From contig JBFMBL010000025.1 of the NCBI GenBank assembly GCA_040755195.1, forward strand, positions 1 through 33,892: a DNA stretch of 33,892 nucleotides. The letters are read 5' to 3'. Position 1 is the stretch's first letter; every line of letters starts with the position of its first letter. Source of the stretch: SURF-55 sp040755195 (GTDB lineage: Bacteria; Bacillota; Desulfotomaculia; Desulfotomaculales; Ammonificaceae). The translations under genes were made by a program, and so were the position numbers. This document shows positions 11,582 to 20,084 of the stretch, piece by piece. Under the pieces are notes generated by a model. It had not been told where the DNA came from. It was given only the letters and a program-made list of their open reading frames with translations, and searched no databases.

Positions 11582-14203
11582 TTATTTTTCCGGAAATGAT
11601 GATGCCGCCGCCTCAAGGATGCCGGCTTGCTGTGACCTCAAGATCCGGAATCCGCCTGTCACAGAGGAATCCGGGGAGACGCTCGTCTCTCTTATTCTGA
11701 ACTTGCGCAGCAGTTGCTTGAGCTGCTGGGCTTGAGCAGAAAGTTCCTGGGAGGAAGCAGCCAGTTCTTCGGAACTCGCGGTATTGTGCTGGGTAACCTG
11801 GTCTACCTGGACGATCCCCTGGTTGATCTGCCCGATGCCGAGGGCCTGCTCTTTCGACGCGGAGGCTATTTCACCGATCAGGTCGGTTACCTTGGCCGCA
11901 CTCTGCACTATCTCTTCCAGCGCCTTTGAGGTTTCCTGAACGATCCTTGTGCCCGCTTCGGTCTTTCTGATCGATTCTTCGATCATTTCGGCTGTTTCTT
12001 TGGCTGCCTTGGCGCTGCGTTCAGCGAGGTTACGGACCTCTTCGGCTACGACGGCGAAGCCTTTGCCGTGTTTTCCGGCGCGGGCAGCCTCCACCGCCGC
12101 GTTGAGCGCCAGGAGGTTGGTTTGGAAGGCGATCTCGTCGATGGACTTAATAATCTTTGAAATACTGGCGGCGGATTCATTGATGGCCTGCATGGCGCCT
12201 ACCATCTCGTTCATCTGCTCGTTGCCTTTTTCAGCGCTCAGTCTCGCCTGACCGGCAAGCTGGTTGGCCTGGTTGGCGTTATCCGCATTCTGCCCGGTCT
12301 GCGCCGTGATTTCCTGCATGGACGAGGTGATCTCTTCGAGGGTGCCGGCGGATTCACTGGCGCCTTGAGACAGCGCCTGGCTCGAGTCTGATATTTGCCG
12401 CGAACCGTTCGCTACCTGATCAATGGCAACGGCGACCTGTCCCAGGATCTCGTTAATGGAGTCGATGGTTCCGTTCAGCGCATTCTTGATGATGGCGTGG
12501 TCGCCCTTGTAGTCACCGGTCATCGCCACGTCCATGTTACCCCGCGCCATTTCTTTGAGGCACTCGGCCGCTTCGTTTATGGGGTGGAGCACAGCGTCAA
12601 GGGTCTTGTTTACCCCGTCGACGATCTTGCCGAACTCGCCGCCGTGCTTTGATGCATCCGCCCGGGTGCTAAGCCTGCCTTCCACCGCCGCTTCCGCCAG
12701 CATTTTCGCGTCCGCTGCCATGAGATTGATGGCTTTAACGGTTTCGCTCAGACTGTTATTGATTTTGATAAAGTTTTCGCCGATACCCCTGGTATCTTCA
12801 TCCGTAGCGCCTACGATGGAATCAACGCGCATGTCGCCCCTGGCCAATTTATCCAGGTTAATTACCAGCTTTTGCACTTCTTTTTCCTGGAAGGCGGCCT
12901 GCTTGTCCGCCACCCGCACAGCGGTCTTGGCCGCGGTCTGGTCGGTCACTACCTCCAGAACCCCAAGGGTCTTTCCATCCGCATCTTTGATCGGCACCCC
13001 GGTGTAGGCGATTTCCAGGTTCATCCCGCGCGGGTGCGCGTCGGTCTCGCTCGAAACCTTTTGACCCTGGCGGATAGCCTGTGCGCACGCGCAGTTCGCG
13101 GTGTTGCAGTGCGAAGTCTTGAAGTGGTCGTAGCATTTGGTGCCGATTACCTGCTGCCTGTTCAGACCGAGTAGGCCCAAACCCGTCTGGTTCATGTACT
13201 GGATTGTAAAATCGGTATCGATGATCATAACGGGGGTTGGTACGGAATCAATATGGCCGACCAGGGTATCCAAGACGTCATTCATTCCCTGAATGATTCC
13301 CCGGAACTCAAAATTGATCTTGTCGACCTCACCGCGGTCATCAAGTTTCCCCAAAACGGCCTTCTCGGTCAGCCTCTTAGTCTCAGCGACCATGGCGGAG
13401 ATTATGCCTGCGACGTGCCGGCCGAAGAAGAAGGTCAATACCAGGGCGGCGAGTAATATTACGCCACCCACCAGCAGCATGAAGGTGATGGCGCTACGCG
13501 TTTCGCTGCCGGCCGTGGCCTGAACGGCAGCGATTTTTTCATCCACGTCATCGATATAAAAACCGGTGCCTATGACCCAATCCCACGGTTTGAAAAGCTT
13601 TACGTAGGAAAGCTTGGGGTAGCCGATATTGGCATCCTTTCCCGCTTTCGGCCAAAAGTAACCTACGAAACCGGCCCCTTCCCTCGCGCAGACATCATTC
13701 ATCTCCAGGAAGAGGCGTGTGGGTTTTACCTCTCCCGACAAAGCCGCGTCGTCTTTGCTGCGGATTCGTCCTTTGTAGAATACGGAGTCGACAATGGCGA
13801 AGTCTTCCTGTGACGAAAGATCGTCGCCGTTCATCTCCGGTTTCAGCGGGTGCATAACCATAACCGGGTGATTAACGTTTGCCGTATGAATCCAGTAATA
13901 TCCCTTGCCTTCGTCATATCGGAGTGTCCCAATTTGTTTCAGCGCCCGCTTCTGTGCCTCTTCCGTAGAAATTTCCCCGTTTTTTGCGCGCAAATAGTAC
14001 TCCTCAAGAATGCCGCTGGTGCTATCAACAAGCGATTTAAGCTGCCCCTTTCGCTCGGCGGTGATAGCTTCTCCTGTGTTTTGTGCGGAAAGGGTTCCGT
14101 ATTTTGATAACCGACCGGCGCCTACAAAAACCATTACGGCGATGAGTACGAGAGCCACGGCCGTGGTCACGCCTATGAGCTTAGTGCGGATATTCAGTTT
14201 CAT
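11582..14203 (-). CDS. Methyl-accepting chemotaxis protein with Cache and PAS domains
   Basis: The open frame starts at 14296, but ATG 14203 is preceded by GGAGG 6 bases upstream, giving 873 residues. TM1 is about 11-31. A periplasmic-type single Cache domain follows (about 40-220; LRYDEGKGYYWIHT, PVMVMHP, GYPKLSYVKLFKPWDWVIG). TM2 is about 233-256. A PAS domain (about 320-430) has a cysteine cluster (CYDHFKTSHCNTANCAC). HAMP-like segments come next, then the signalling domain with the conserved hairpin tip FQTNLLALNAAVEAARAG and FAVVAEEVRNLAERS. It relays ligand and probably redox or intracellular signals to CheA/CheW. It shares the Cache domain with the receptor at 20085. No chemotaxis operon is nearby. 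Confidence 0.95.
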   Translation of the reverse strand: MKLNIRTKLIGVTTAVALVLIAVMVFVGAGRLSKYGTLSAQNTGEAITAERKGQLKSLVDSTSGILEEYYLRAKNGEISTEEAQKRALKQIGTLRYDEGKGYYWIHTANVNHPVMVMHPLKPEMNGDDLSSQEDFAIVDSVFYKGRIRSKDDAALSGEVKPTRLFLEMNDVCAREGAGFVGYFWPKAGKDANIGYPKLSYVKLFKPWDWVIGTGFYIDDVDEKIAAVQATAGSETRSAITFMLLVGGVILLAALVLTFFFGRHVAGIISAMVAETKRLTEKAVLGKLDDRGEVDKINFEFRGIIQGMNDVLDTLVGHIDSVPTPVMIIDTDFTIQYMNQTGLGLLGLNRQQVIGTKCYDHFKTSHCNTANCACAQAIRQGQKVSSETDAHPRGMNLEIAYTGVPIKDADGKTLGVLEVVTDQTAAKTAVRVADKQAAFQEKEVQKLVINLDKLARGDMRVDSIVGATDEDTRGIGENFIKINNSLSETVKAINLMAADAKMLAEAAVEGRLSTRADASKHGGEFGKIVDGVNKTLDAVLHPINEAAECLKEMARGNMDVAMTGDYKGDHAIIKNALNGTIDSINEILGQVAVAIDQVANGSRQISDSSQALSQGASESAGTLEEITSSMQEITAQTGQNADNANQANQLAGQARLSAEKGNEQMNEMVGAMQAINESAASISKIIKSIDEIAFQTNLLALNAAVEAARAGKHGKGFAVVAEEVRNLAERSAKAAKETAEMIEESIRKTEAGTRIVQETSKALEEIVQSAAKVTDLIGEIASASKEQALGIGQINQGIVQVDQVTQHNTASSEELAASSQELSAQAQQLKQLLRKFRIRETSVSPDSSVTGGFRILRSQQAGILEAAASSFPEK

Positions 14204-14591
14204 ATAAAACCTCCAAAACATCTGTCCCAGAATAAGCGGGTCGACGGCCTTATCCTGGGGGCGGCACATGTTTTGAGCAGCCACCTCCTTGTTCAATTTA
14301 TAGAGTCAAACTCTGTCAGACTTTTGCCACGGTTAAAGTGTTTTTCGGTAGATATCCCGGCAGACTTTATAAACATTTGTGAATAAATGACGGAATTAAA
14401 TTTGAAAGAAACCCGCCTTGCCATCGTCTAAACTAATAGATGAGTAAAAGACCTCGGCTGAAAGAAACGAGATCGTTCTTTTAGGGTGCTGTTTCAGACA
14501 GGCGCTGGAGGCTGGGAGAAGAACCGGGTATCCTATAGTTGAAAGTCCAGATTTAGCGTGGTTTTACAAAGCGATAAAAGGGGCATCTCAT
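14204..14591. other. Spacer between chemoreceptor and decayed sigma locus
   Basis: No gene is supported. CCCAGAATAAG (14226-14236) and CTTATCCTGGG (14249-14259) form a hairpin with one mismatch in what would be the leader of the chemoreceptor mRNA, just upstream of its ribosome binding site. The rest is AT-rich and must hold the promoters of both flanking genes; I cannot place them with confidence. Confidence 0.4.
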
Positions 14592-15090
14592 TTGGTTGTG
14601 GACGAGATTCTGGTAAAAAGGGTCTTGAACGGCGAATTAGCGGTTTACGAGGAACTGGTACAGAGATACCAGGATAAAATTTACGGTTATGCCGTCAGGA
14701 TGCTTTCGCCTGAAGACGCACGGGATGCCGCGCAGGAAGTTTTTATAAGGGTTTTTGGACCTTACCCACCAGCGGACCTGGACTGCGAATGCCATCGACG
14801 TAAAGCCGGGGCAGAAACTGAGCATTGAAAAAACCTTAAAATCAACGGCACCGCCGGGGCGATTGAACTTAAGCGGATCGACGGCGACATAGAGGCCGTT
14901 AACAACGCCGGCGGGATATTTGTGACGGACCCGGGCGGTGACGTGACCGCCAGGACCAACGCAGGCAGCATCACGGTCTCTTCGGTACGTCCTTTGACGA
15001 AGAATTACGAACTGAGAAGCGATACCGGACGGGTCGTGTTCCAACTGCCAAGGGAGTCTGATCTATCTATGATAATACTACGGAAATTAA
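14592..15090 (+). pseudogene. Decayed ECF sigma factor joined to a DUF4097-like fragment
   Basis: From TTG 14592 (AAAGGGG upstream) about 55 residues are a good ECF sigma region 2: EELVQRYQDKIYGYAVRMLS then EDARDAAQEVFIRVF. Normal ECF factors are about 160-190 residues. Here the frame leaves the family at about 14757 and stops at 14828. Downstream, after another frame change near 14835, a frame reads GAIELKRIDGDIEAVNNAGG and later DVTARTNAGSITVSS, which resembles the repeat-strand pattern of DUF4097 (putative adhesin) proteins, often found beside ECF sigma genes. The simplest reading is a deletion that fused the two genes plus a frameshift. Confidence 0.75.
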
Positions 15091-15096
15091 ATAACG

Positions 15097-15130
15097 GACC
15101 CTGTCCTTTCACCGGACAGGGTCTCTTTTT
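15097..15130 (+). terminator. Rho-independent terminator after the decayed locus
   Basis: GACCCTGTCC (15097-15106) and GGACAGGGTC (15114-15123) form a perfect 10-bp stem with a 7-base loop, followed by TCTTTTT. It probably ended the original sigma/adhesin-like operon. Confidence 0.9.
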
Positions 15131-15149
15131 GGGGTCGCAAAGTACAGGA

Positions 15150-15379
15150 TTCACCACGGAGGCACAGAGAACACAGAGTGGAAAAGAGGGAAATATGAGA
15201 TTCATTCTTATTATTTAGTCTTGATATTTCTATTCTCTGTGAACTCTGTGTCTCTGTGGTAACCCAGCACTCAACTTGCTGATCTTAAGACGCATCGTTC
15301 TAAGTCGTATATAACGATGCAAAGCAGTTTTAACATACCGTTGAGTGCTGGGTGGTTCCGGCTTGTCCGGGTTAGGGGG
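15150..15379. repeat. Structured intergenic repeat, copy 1
   Basis: About 230 bp highly similar to 22783-23015. Module one has CACAGAG-type repeats at its left (about 15154-15180) and their complement CTCTGTG-type repeats at about 15233-15258. Module two is a perfect 14-bp inverted repeat, ACCCAGCACTCAAC (15262-15275) and GTTGAGTGCTGGGT (15340-15353), enclosing GCATCGTT and AACGATGC. A CCGG-CTTGT-CCGG stem ends it. No ORF. It lies just after a terminator and before the convergent helicase gene. A MITE-like or REP-like element is the best guess. Confidence 0.8.
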
Positions 15380-15417
15380 ACAGCTCTTTGTTCCCGAAGT
15401 ACATCCGAATGCGTCGG

Positions 15418-16995
15418 CTAATCCCGGCCGCCTTTTAAAGGGCGCCGGCGTGCCGGTGCTTTATCAGAACGGCCCCGGCGGTAGCCGCGAACCGGTTTGA
15501 ACAAACTCGCGGCCAGATCGGCAAATTCGGCGGGCAACTGGACATATGTGTATTCATTCAGGATCTTGATGTTGCCGATATCCCTGCGGGCGATTCCGGC
15601 CGACTCGAATTTCGCCAGCAGGTCTCTTACCTGCAGGCCGTGTACCCTGCCAACCGGCACCCGGACGTTAGTAAACTCCGGGTCCGCTTCAAGGAGTTCG
15701 GACCGCTCCAATTCCCGGCCTTCCTGGTCCATGAGCCGCAATATGGTTGCCACCAGGTCGGTCGAGTCGTGTTCTTCAAGGAGTTGCGCCGCCAGAGAAC
15801 GGTATTCCCCCGACGGTTCTTCAAGCGCCATAACCACACGCCTGGCGAGTTGCTGCTGCCGCCGCTCGATGGCTTCAACCAGGGTGGGCAGCGCGCAGCG
15901 CCTGATGCGTTTATTGATGTTGTGTTCAAGAAAACGCAGTTGACGCACTTCCCGCGGTGTGACAAGCGTGATTGCCACGCCCTCGCGGCCCGCCCGCCCC
16001 GTTCGGCCGATGCGGTTGACGTAGCTGTCGGGGTCCTGGGGAATATCGAAGTTAATCACATGGGTCACGTGACTGATATCCAGACCGCGGGCGGCAACAT
16101 CGCTTGCTACCAGCAACTCGACCTGTCCGGCGCGGAAGCGCGCCATAACGCTGTCCCGCTCGCGCTGGGAGAGATCACCGTGGATTACTTCGGCGGCGTA
16201 GCCCCGGACGCGCAGGTTGTCGGCCAGTTCATCGGCCCCGCGCTTGGTGCGGCAGAAGACCAGAGCGCTGGCCGGGTTTTCCACGTCGAGGATGCGGCAC
16301 AGGGTTTCAACCTTCTGTTTGGGGTTGACTTCGTAATAACGCTGTTCGATGAGCGGCGCCGTGACTTCAAAACCGCGTATCGCCGCCTCTTCGGGGTGGT
16401 CAAGAAAGCTGCGCGCCAACTCCGCGATCGGGGGGGCCATGGTGGCGGAAAAAAGCATGGTCTGGCGCTCGACGGGGCACCGGGATAATATCGCTTCGAT
16501 GTCTTCCCTGAACCCCATGTCGAGCATTTCATCAGCCTCATCGAGAACCACGTACCGGAGCGAAGCCAACGAAAGGGTGCCGCGGTGCAGGTGGTCGAGC
16601 AGACGGCCCGGGGTTCCGACCACCACCTCGGGCCGGTTACGCAACGACCGGATCTGGTGCTCGATCGACTGGCCTCCGTACACCGGCAGGGCCCTGATTT
16701 TCAAATGGCGGCCGAAATTCGTCAGGTCCATCGCGACCTGAACGGCCAGTTCCCGCGTGGGACACAGGACCAGCGCCTGCAGGCCGCGCCCGGGGAAGAT
16801 CCCGTTCAAGATCGGCAAACCGAAGGCGGCTGTTTTCCCGGTTCCCGTTTGGGCCTGTCCCAGGATATCCCGCCCGCTTAACACAAGCGGGATGGCTTTC
16901 TCCTGGATGGGTGTGGGGCGTTCAAACCCGAGATCGGTTACCGCCCTTACCAGCTCAGGTTTAAGCCCGAGTAACTCAAATGCGCTCACTGTCAT
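15418..16995 (-). CDS. DEAD-box ATP-dependent RNA helicase (CshA/DeaD/DbpA type)
   Basis: 525 residues, ATG start, AAGGAG 4 bases upstream. All helicase motifs are present: Q motif (FERPTPIQ), motif I AQTGTGKT (about 47-54), PTRELA, GG, TPGRLLDH, DEAD (VLDEADEMLDMGF), SAT (LFSATM), then in the second RecA domain ALVFCRTK, ARGLDI and HRIGRTGRAG-type motif VI. After an extension a DbpA-type RNA-binding domain (about 430-505) ends in a basic tail (RGRSDKAPARRRPLKGG). Likely roles are ribosome assembly and RNA decay. It is monocistronic and convergent with the decayed sigma locus. Confidence 0.95.
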   Translation of the reverse strand: MTVSAFELLGLKPELVRAVTDLGFERPTPIQEKAIPLVLSGRDILGQAQTGTGKTAAFGLPILNGIFPGRGLQALVLCPTRELAVQVAMDLTNFGRHLKIRALPVYGGQSIEHQIRSLRNRPEVVVGTPGRLLDHLHRGTLSLASLRYVVLDEADEMLDMGFREDIEAILSRCPVERQTMLFSATMAPPIAELARSFLDHPEEAAIRGFEVTAPLIEQRYYEVNPKQKVETLCRILDVENPASALVFCRTKRGADELADNLRVRGYAAEVIHGDLSQRERDSVMARFRAGQVELLVASDVAARGLDISHVTHVINFDIPQDPDSYVNRIGRTGRAGREGVAITLVTPREVRQLRFLEHNINKRIRRCALPTLVEAIERRQQQLARRVVMALEEPSGEYRSLAAQLLEEHDSTDLVATILRLMDQEGRELERSELLEADPEFTNVRVPVGRVHGLQVRDLLAKFESAGIARRDIGNIKILNEYTYVQLPAEFADLAASLFKPVRGYRRGRSDKAPARRRPLKGGRD

Positions 16996-17100
16996 GTACT
17001 CCTTTTTTAAAAAAACAAGATATTTTATTGGTCCATTTTGAGGCCAATAATTTAGTTTATCACAAGCCGAGAATGTTTTTCCAGGGGGTTGGACTCAAAG

Positions 17101-17117
17101 ACCGTTGTTACAACGGT
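17101..17117. promoter_or_regulatory. Palindrome upstream of the AraC-type gene
   Basis: ACCGTTG-TTA-CAACGGT is a perfect 7-bp inverted repeat, 114 bases before the AraC-GyrI start. It may be an operator. Its arms equal the core of the element's arm-type sites, which may be coincidence. The rest of 16996-17230 holds no gene. Confidence 0.35.
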
Positions 17118-17230
17118 TGCCCTGTCTTATAAATGCCACCGTGCAGGAAAGCATATTCTCGTGTCGAAATCTCGCCGGGGGATTTCAACCGGCCGCTAAA
17201 TCTTCTAGTCTAGTCTTACGGAGGGGTGTC

Positions 17231-18148
17231 ATGGGCACTACGCCTGCAGAGTATAAGAACCGCATAAACAAGGTGATAGATTACATTAATGAGCATCTTG
17301 ACCAGCAGATTCCCCTCGATGTCCTGGCCGGCGTCGCTTCTTTTTCTCCCTTTCACTTTCACCGAATATTCAAGGGGTTGACCGGCGAGACCCTGGGTGG
17401 ATTTGTTAAAAGGCTGAGGCTTGAAAAGGCGGCTAACATTCTTGCCGCAAACCCCCGGGTGTCCGTGACCGAGGTCGCCTTCTCCTGCGGTTTCTCAACA
17501 CCTGCCTCCTTTGCCCGTGCTTTCAAAGAGCGTTTCGGGTGCAGCGCCACCGAGTGGCGAAAGCATAAGGGCCGGGGTTTGAGCAAGAATTGCAAAGCAA
17601 AGAGCAAGAATGGGAAAGATATGATTTTCGATTCGGGCTATCCTTATGCTATCGGGGGCGGGAGTGCCAAGGGCGTGATTAAGGTGGAAGTGAAAGAGAT
17701 GCCCTCCCTCGATGTGGCCTACGTGAGAAGCATGATAGGTTATGGTGACGAACTTGCGGATGTCTTCGACAGGCTTTTCAGGTGGGCCGGCCCGCGCGGG
17801 TTGGTAGGCCCGGGAACCACGGTGTTGGGTATTCCTTATGACAACCCGGACATTACCCCTGCCGCCAAATGCCGCTATGACGCTTGTATAACCGTTCCCC
17901 AAAGTGCGGCTGCGGCGGGGGAGATAGGGAGAATGCGGCTTGAAAGCGGCAGGTATGCGGTATGTCGCTTTGAGGGAACGGAGGAAGATATCGCCGCGGC
18001 CTACAACATGCTGTACGGGGTGTGGCTTCCGGAAAATGGCTACCAGCCCGACGACAGACTGTCTTACGAAATTTATTATGCGCATCCTCGATCACATCCG
18101 GAGAAAAAGTTTGTTTCGGATATTTGCATTCCTGTTAAACCGCTATAG
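17231..18148 (+). CDS. AraC-family regulator with C-terminal GyrI-like effector domain
   Basis: ATG 17231 follows ACGGAGGGG, giving 305 residues; the frame open from 17105 is not needed. Two HTH motifs fill residues about 10-115 (IPLDVLAGVASFSPFHFHRI and VTEVAFSCGFSTPASFARAF), followed by the AraC signature end FGCSATEWR. Residues about 150-305 are a GyrI/BmrR-type small-molecule-binding domain (VEVKEMPSLDVAYVRSMIGY, LESGRYAVCRFEGT, YEIYY). Such proteins usually sense drugs or other hydrophobic cations. A separate GyrI-like gene starts 17 bases downstream, so the two are probably an operon. Confidence 0.92.
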   Translation: MGTTPAEYKNRINKVIDYINEHLDQQIPLDVLAGVASFSPFHFHRIFKGLTGETLGGFVKRLRLEKAANILAANPRVSVTEVAFSCGFSTPASFARAFKERFGCSATEWRKHKGRGLSKNCKAKSKNGKDMIFDSGYPYAIGGGSAKGVIKVEVKEMPSLDVAYVRSMIGYGDELADVFDRLFRWAGPRGLVGPGTTVLGIPYDNPDITPAAKCRYDACITVPQSAAAAGEIGRMRLESGRYAVCRFEGTEEDIAAAYNMLYGVWLPENGYQPDDRLSYEIYYAHPRSHPEKKFVSDICIPVKPL

Positions 18149-18165
18149 CAATGAGGGGGATAACG

Positions 18166-18783
18166 ATGTCCAAGGTTGATTTTAAGAAGGAACTCAAACA
18201 CTTATACCAAACGTCAAAAAATGTGGTCTTCGTCGATGTGCCCGAAATGAAGTTTCTAATGGTTGACGGAACCGGCGATCCAAACAAGGCGCCGGGATTT
18301 CAGGAGGCGGTGGCGGCTCTTTACGGGGTTTCTTTTACGGTAAAGTTTATGTTTAAAAAGCAAGGAAAGCTGCACGGTTATCCCGACTGGGTGGTTCCGC
18401 CCCTCGAAGGGCTCTGGTGGTGCGAGGATATGAAAGATTTTAATATGGAGAGCAAAGATGAATGGAAATGGACGCTCATGATTATGCAGCCTGAGTTTGT
18501 GACCGGGGAGATTATAGACAGAGCTGTGAACGAACTGAAGGCGAAGAAAAACCCGCCGGGCATCGCCGGTGTTAGACTTGAAACCTTCCGCGAAGGGCTG
18601 TCGGGGCAGGTGCTGCACATCGGTCCGTATTCCGCCGAGGGTCCGACGATCGAAAGACTTCATAACGTCATAAGGGAAAAAGGATACGGTTTGAGGGGAA
18701 AGCATCACGAGATTTACCTCAGTGACCCGCGCCGAACGGCGCCGGAAAAGTGGAAAACCATTATAAGGCAGCCATGTCAATAG
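18166..18783 (+). CDS. GyrI-like small-molecule-binding protein
   Basis: ATG 18166 follows GAGGGG, giving 205 residues. Features of the GyrI-like single-domain family: VDVPEMKFLMVDGTGDPN, LYGVSFTVKF, PPLEGLWW, IGPYSAEGPTIERLH and the ending EIYLSDPRRTAPEKWKTIIR. These proteins bind small ligands, and some hydrolyse or sequester toxic compounds. No DNA-binding domain is present. It is cotranscribed with the AraC-GyrI regulator, so it may sequester or process the same ligand that the regulator senses; this pairing is inference. Confidence 0.9.
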   Translation: MSKVDFKKELKHLYQTSKNVVFVDVPEMKFLMVDGTGDPNKAPGFQEAVAALYGVSFTVKFMFKKQGKLHGYPDWVVPPLEGLWWCEDMKDFNMESKDEWKWTLMIMQPEFVTGEIIDRAVNELKAKKNPPGIAGVRLETFREGLSGQVLHIGPYSAEGPTIERLHNVIREKGYGLRGKHHEIYLSDPRRTAPEKWKTIIRQPCQ

Positions 18784-18788
18784 TAGGC

Positions 18789-18836
18789 AGTCACGAGTCA
18801 CGAGTTGCGAGTCACGGGTCACGGGTCACGAGTCAC
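18789..18836. repeat. Heptamer tandem repeats
   Basis: At least six 7-bp units of the form GTCACGA or GTCACGG (with one GTTGCGA) lie between the GyrI-like gene and the next gene. No protein or stable hairpin is expected. The same kind of heptamer array occurs elsewhere in the window. Confidence 0.75.
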
Positions 18837-18858
18837 GGAAGTCGGAGGTTAGCTGAAC

Positions 18859-20028
18859 ATGGCGGTGAAGCTGATTGTCGAAGGATTTGACCGCTTTGGG
18901 GGCAAACACTGCGAGACGGCTTCGCTGAAAAAGACGCTTGATTTCCACGGGCTGCATCTGTCGGAAGAGATGCTCTTAGGCCTGGGCGGGGGCGCGGGGT
19001 TTATCTACTGGCATACAAAAAGCATGTCTTCACCCTTTATCGGGGTAAGGCAGGGAAAAGTCGCAGAAATCTTGGTCACTGCTTGCCGGCGTATCGGTGC
19101 CGCCGCGACCGTCCTGGAAACAGGCAGTCCCGGGAAAGGGCATGAGCAATTAATCGGAATGCTCAAAGAAGGCAACCCTGCCATTTGTTACGGAGACCTG
19201 GCCTTTCTTCCGTACTTCCCCGTTCCTGAAACATCTCATTTCGGCGGGCATGCTTTCGTCGTATTCGGCTTAGATGAGGAAGAGGACAAGGTTTATGTTT
19301 CCGACCGCGCCCGGAAACCGGTTATCATTAGTGTAGCCGAATTGCAGAAAGCACGTGCCTCTCCGTTTAAACCGTTTCCTCCTAAAAACAGATTGCTTTC
19401 CGTCGGTTATCCCCGGAAAGTTATCGCTCTTGATAGTGGAATAAGAGAGGCGGTTAAAGAGTGTTGCGCCGGAATGTTAACACCTCCTATCTCGAACATG
19501 GGCCTTCCCGGGATTAAAAAATGGGCCGGTCTTGTTATGAAATGGGCCGAACATTTCAGCGCATATGAGTTGTTGACGTACCTGATAAATACTTATATTT
19601 ACACCGGGGAAATCGGAGGTACGGGGGGAAACGCCTTCAGAACCATGTATGCCGGGTTTCTTGAGGAGGCGGGTCTTATATTGAACAAACCTCTCTTGAA
19701 AGAGGTGGCCGGGGTGCTGAGGGAAGCAGGAAGCATCTGGGCGGAAATAGGGGCCGCGGCCCTTCCGGAAAACCAGCCTGCGCTGCGCCTGATGCGCGAG
19801 TTGCTGACGCGTCGGTACCATGTGTTCCGGGAGCAGGGCAACGAAGCTATGCCGGAAGTTCAAGAAATCGGTGTACGAATAAAAGATGAGGTGGAAAGGG
19901 CGGTTGCGGAGCTGCAGAATAACGGCGCGACTCTTTTGCTTCAAGGTTTAAAACAAAAGATACTTGAATGCCACGCGGTGGAGGAAAAGGCCTTCAGGCT
20001 TCTGGAACGTGTTTTTACTATCAACTGA
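18859..20028 (+). CDS. BtrH N-domain / DUF4872 protein
   Basis: 389 residues, ATG start, GGAGG 11 bases upstream. The N-terminal half (about 10-150) reads as a BtrH-like papain-fold domain: FGGKHCETASLKKTLDFHG (C20), EEMLLGLGGGAGFIYW, and HFGGHAFVVFGLDEEEDKVY (H about 130) with YVSDRA. The C-terminal half (about 200-389) is helical and matches the DUF4872 style. BtrH of butirosin synthesis is an acyltransferase that moves an acyl chain from a carrier protein; here no biosynthetic cluster is visible, so the substrate is unknown. It follows the GyrI pair by 75 bases and may not share their transcript. Confidence 0.85.
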   Translation: MAVKLIVEGFDRFGGKHCETASLKKTLDFHGLHLSEEMLLGLGGGAGFIYWHTKSMSSPFIGVRQGKVAEILVTACRRIGAAATVLETGSPGKGHEQLIGMLKEGNPAICYGDLAFLPYFPVPETSHFGGHAFVVFGLDEEEDKVYVSDRARKPVIISVAELQKARASPFKPFPPKNRLLSVGYPRKVIALDSGIREAVKECCAGMLTPPISNMGLPGIKKWAGLVMKWAEHFSAYELLTYLINTYIYTGEIGGTGGNAFRTMYAGFLEEAGLILNKPLLKEVAGVLREAGSIWAEIGAAALPENQPALRLMRELLTRRYHVFREQGNEAMPEVQEIGVRIKDEVERAVAELQNNGATLLLQGLKQKILECHAVEEKAFRLLERVFTIN

Positions 20029-20084
20029 TTCCAACTATTATTTCGAAAGAATAAGTATGTGACGCTTCCGACGCATAACCGTCG

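Noticed and set aside
15640..16488. Long plus-strand ORF opposite the DEAD-box gene
   Set aside because: It is the antisense shadow of a fully conserved helicase gene and has no ribosome site.
17101..17117. Palindrome as a second integration or arm site
   Set aside because: It shares only the 7-base core with the element's arm sites and lies 5.6 kb outside attR, so common origin is not supported.
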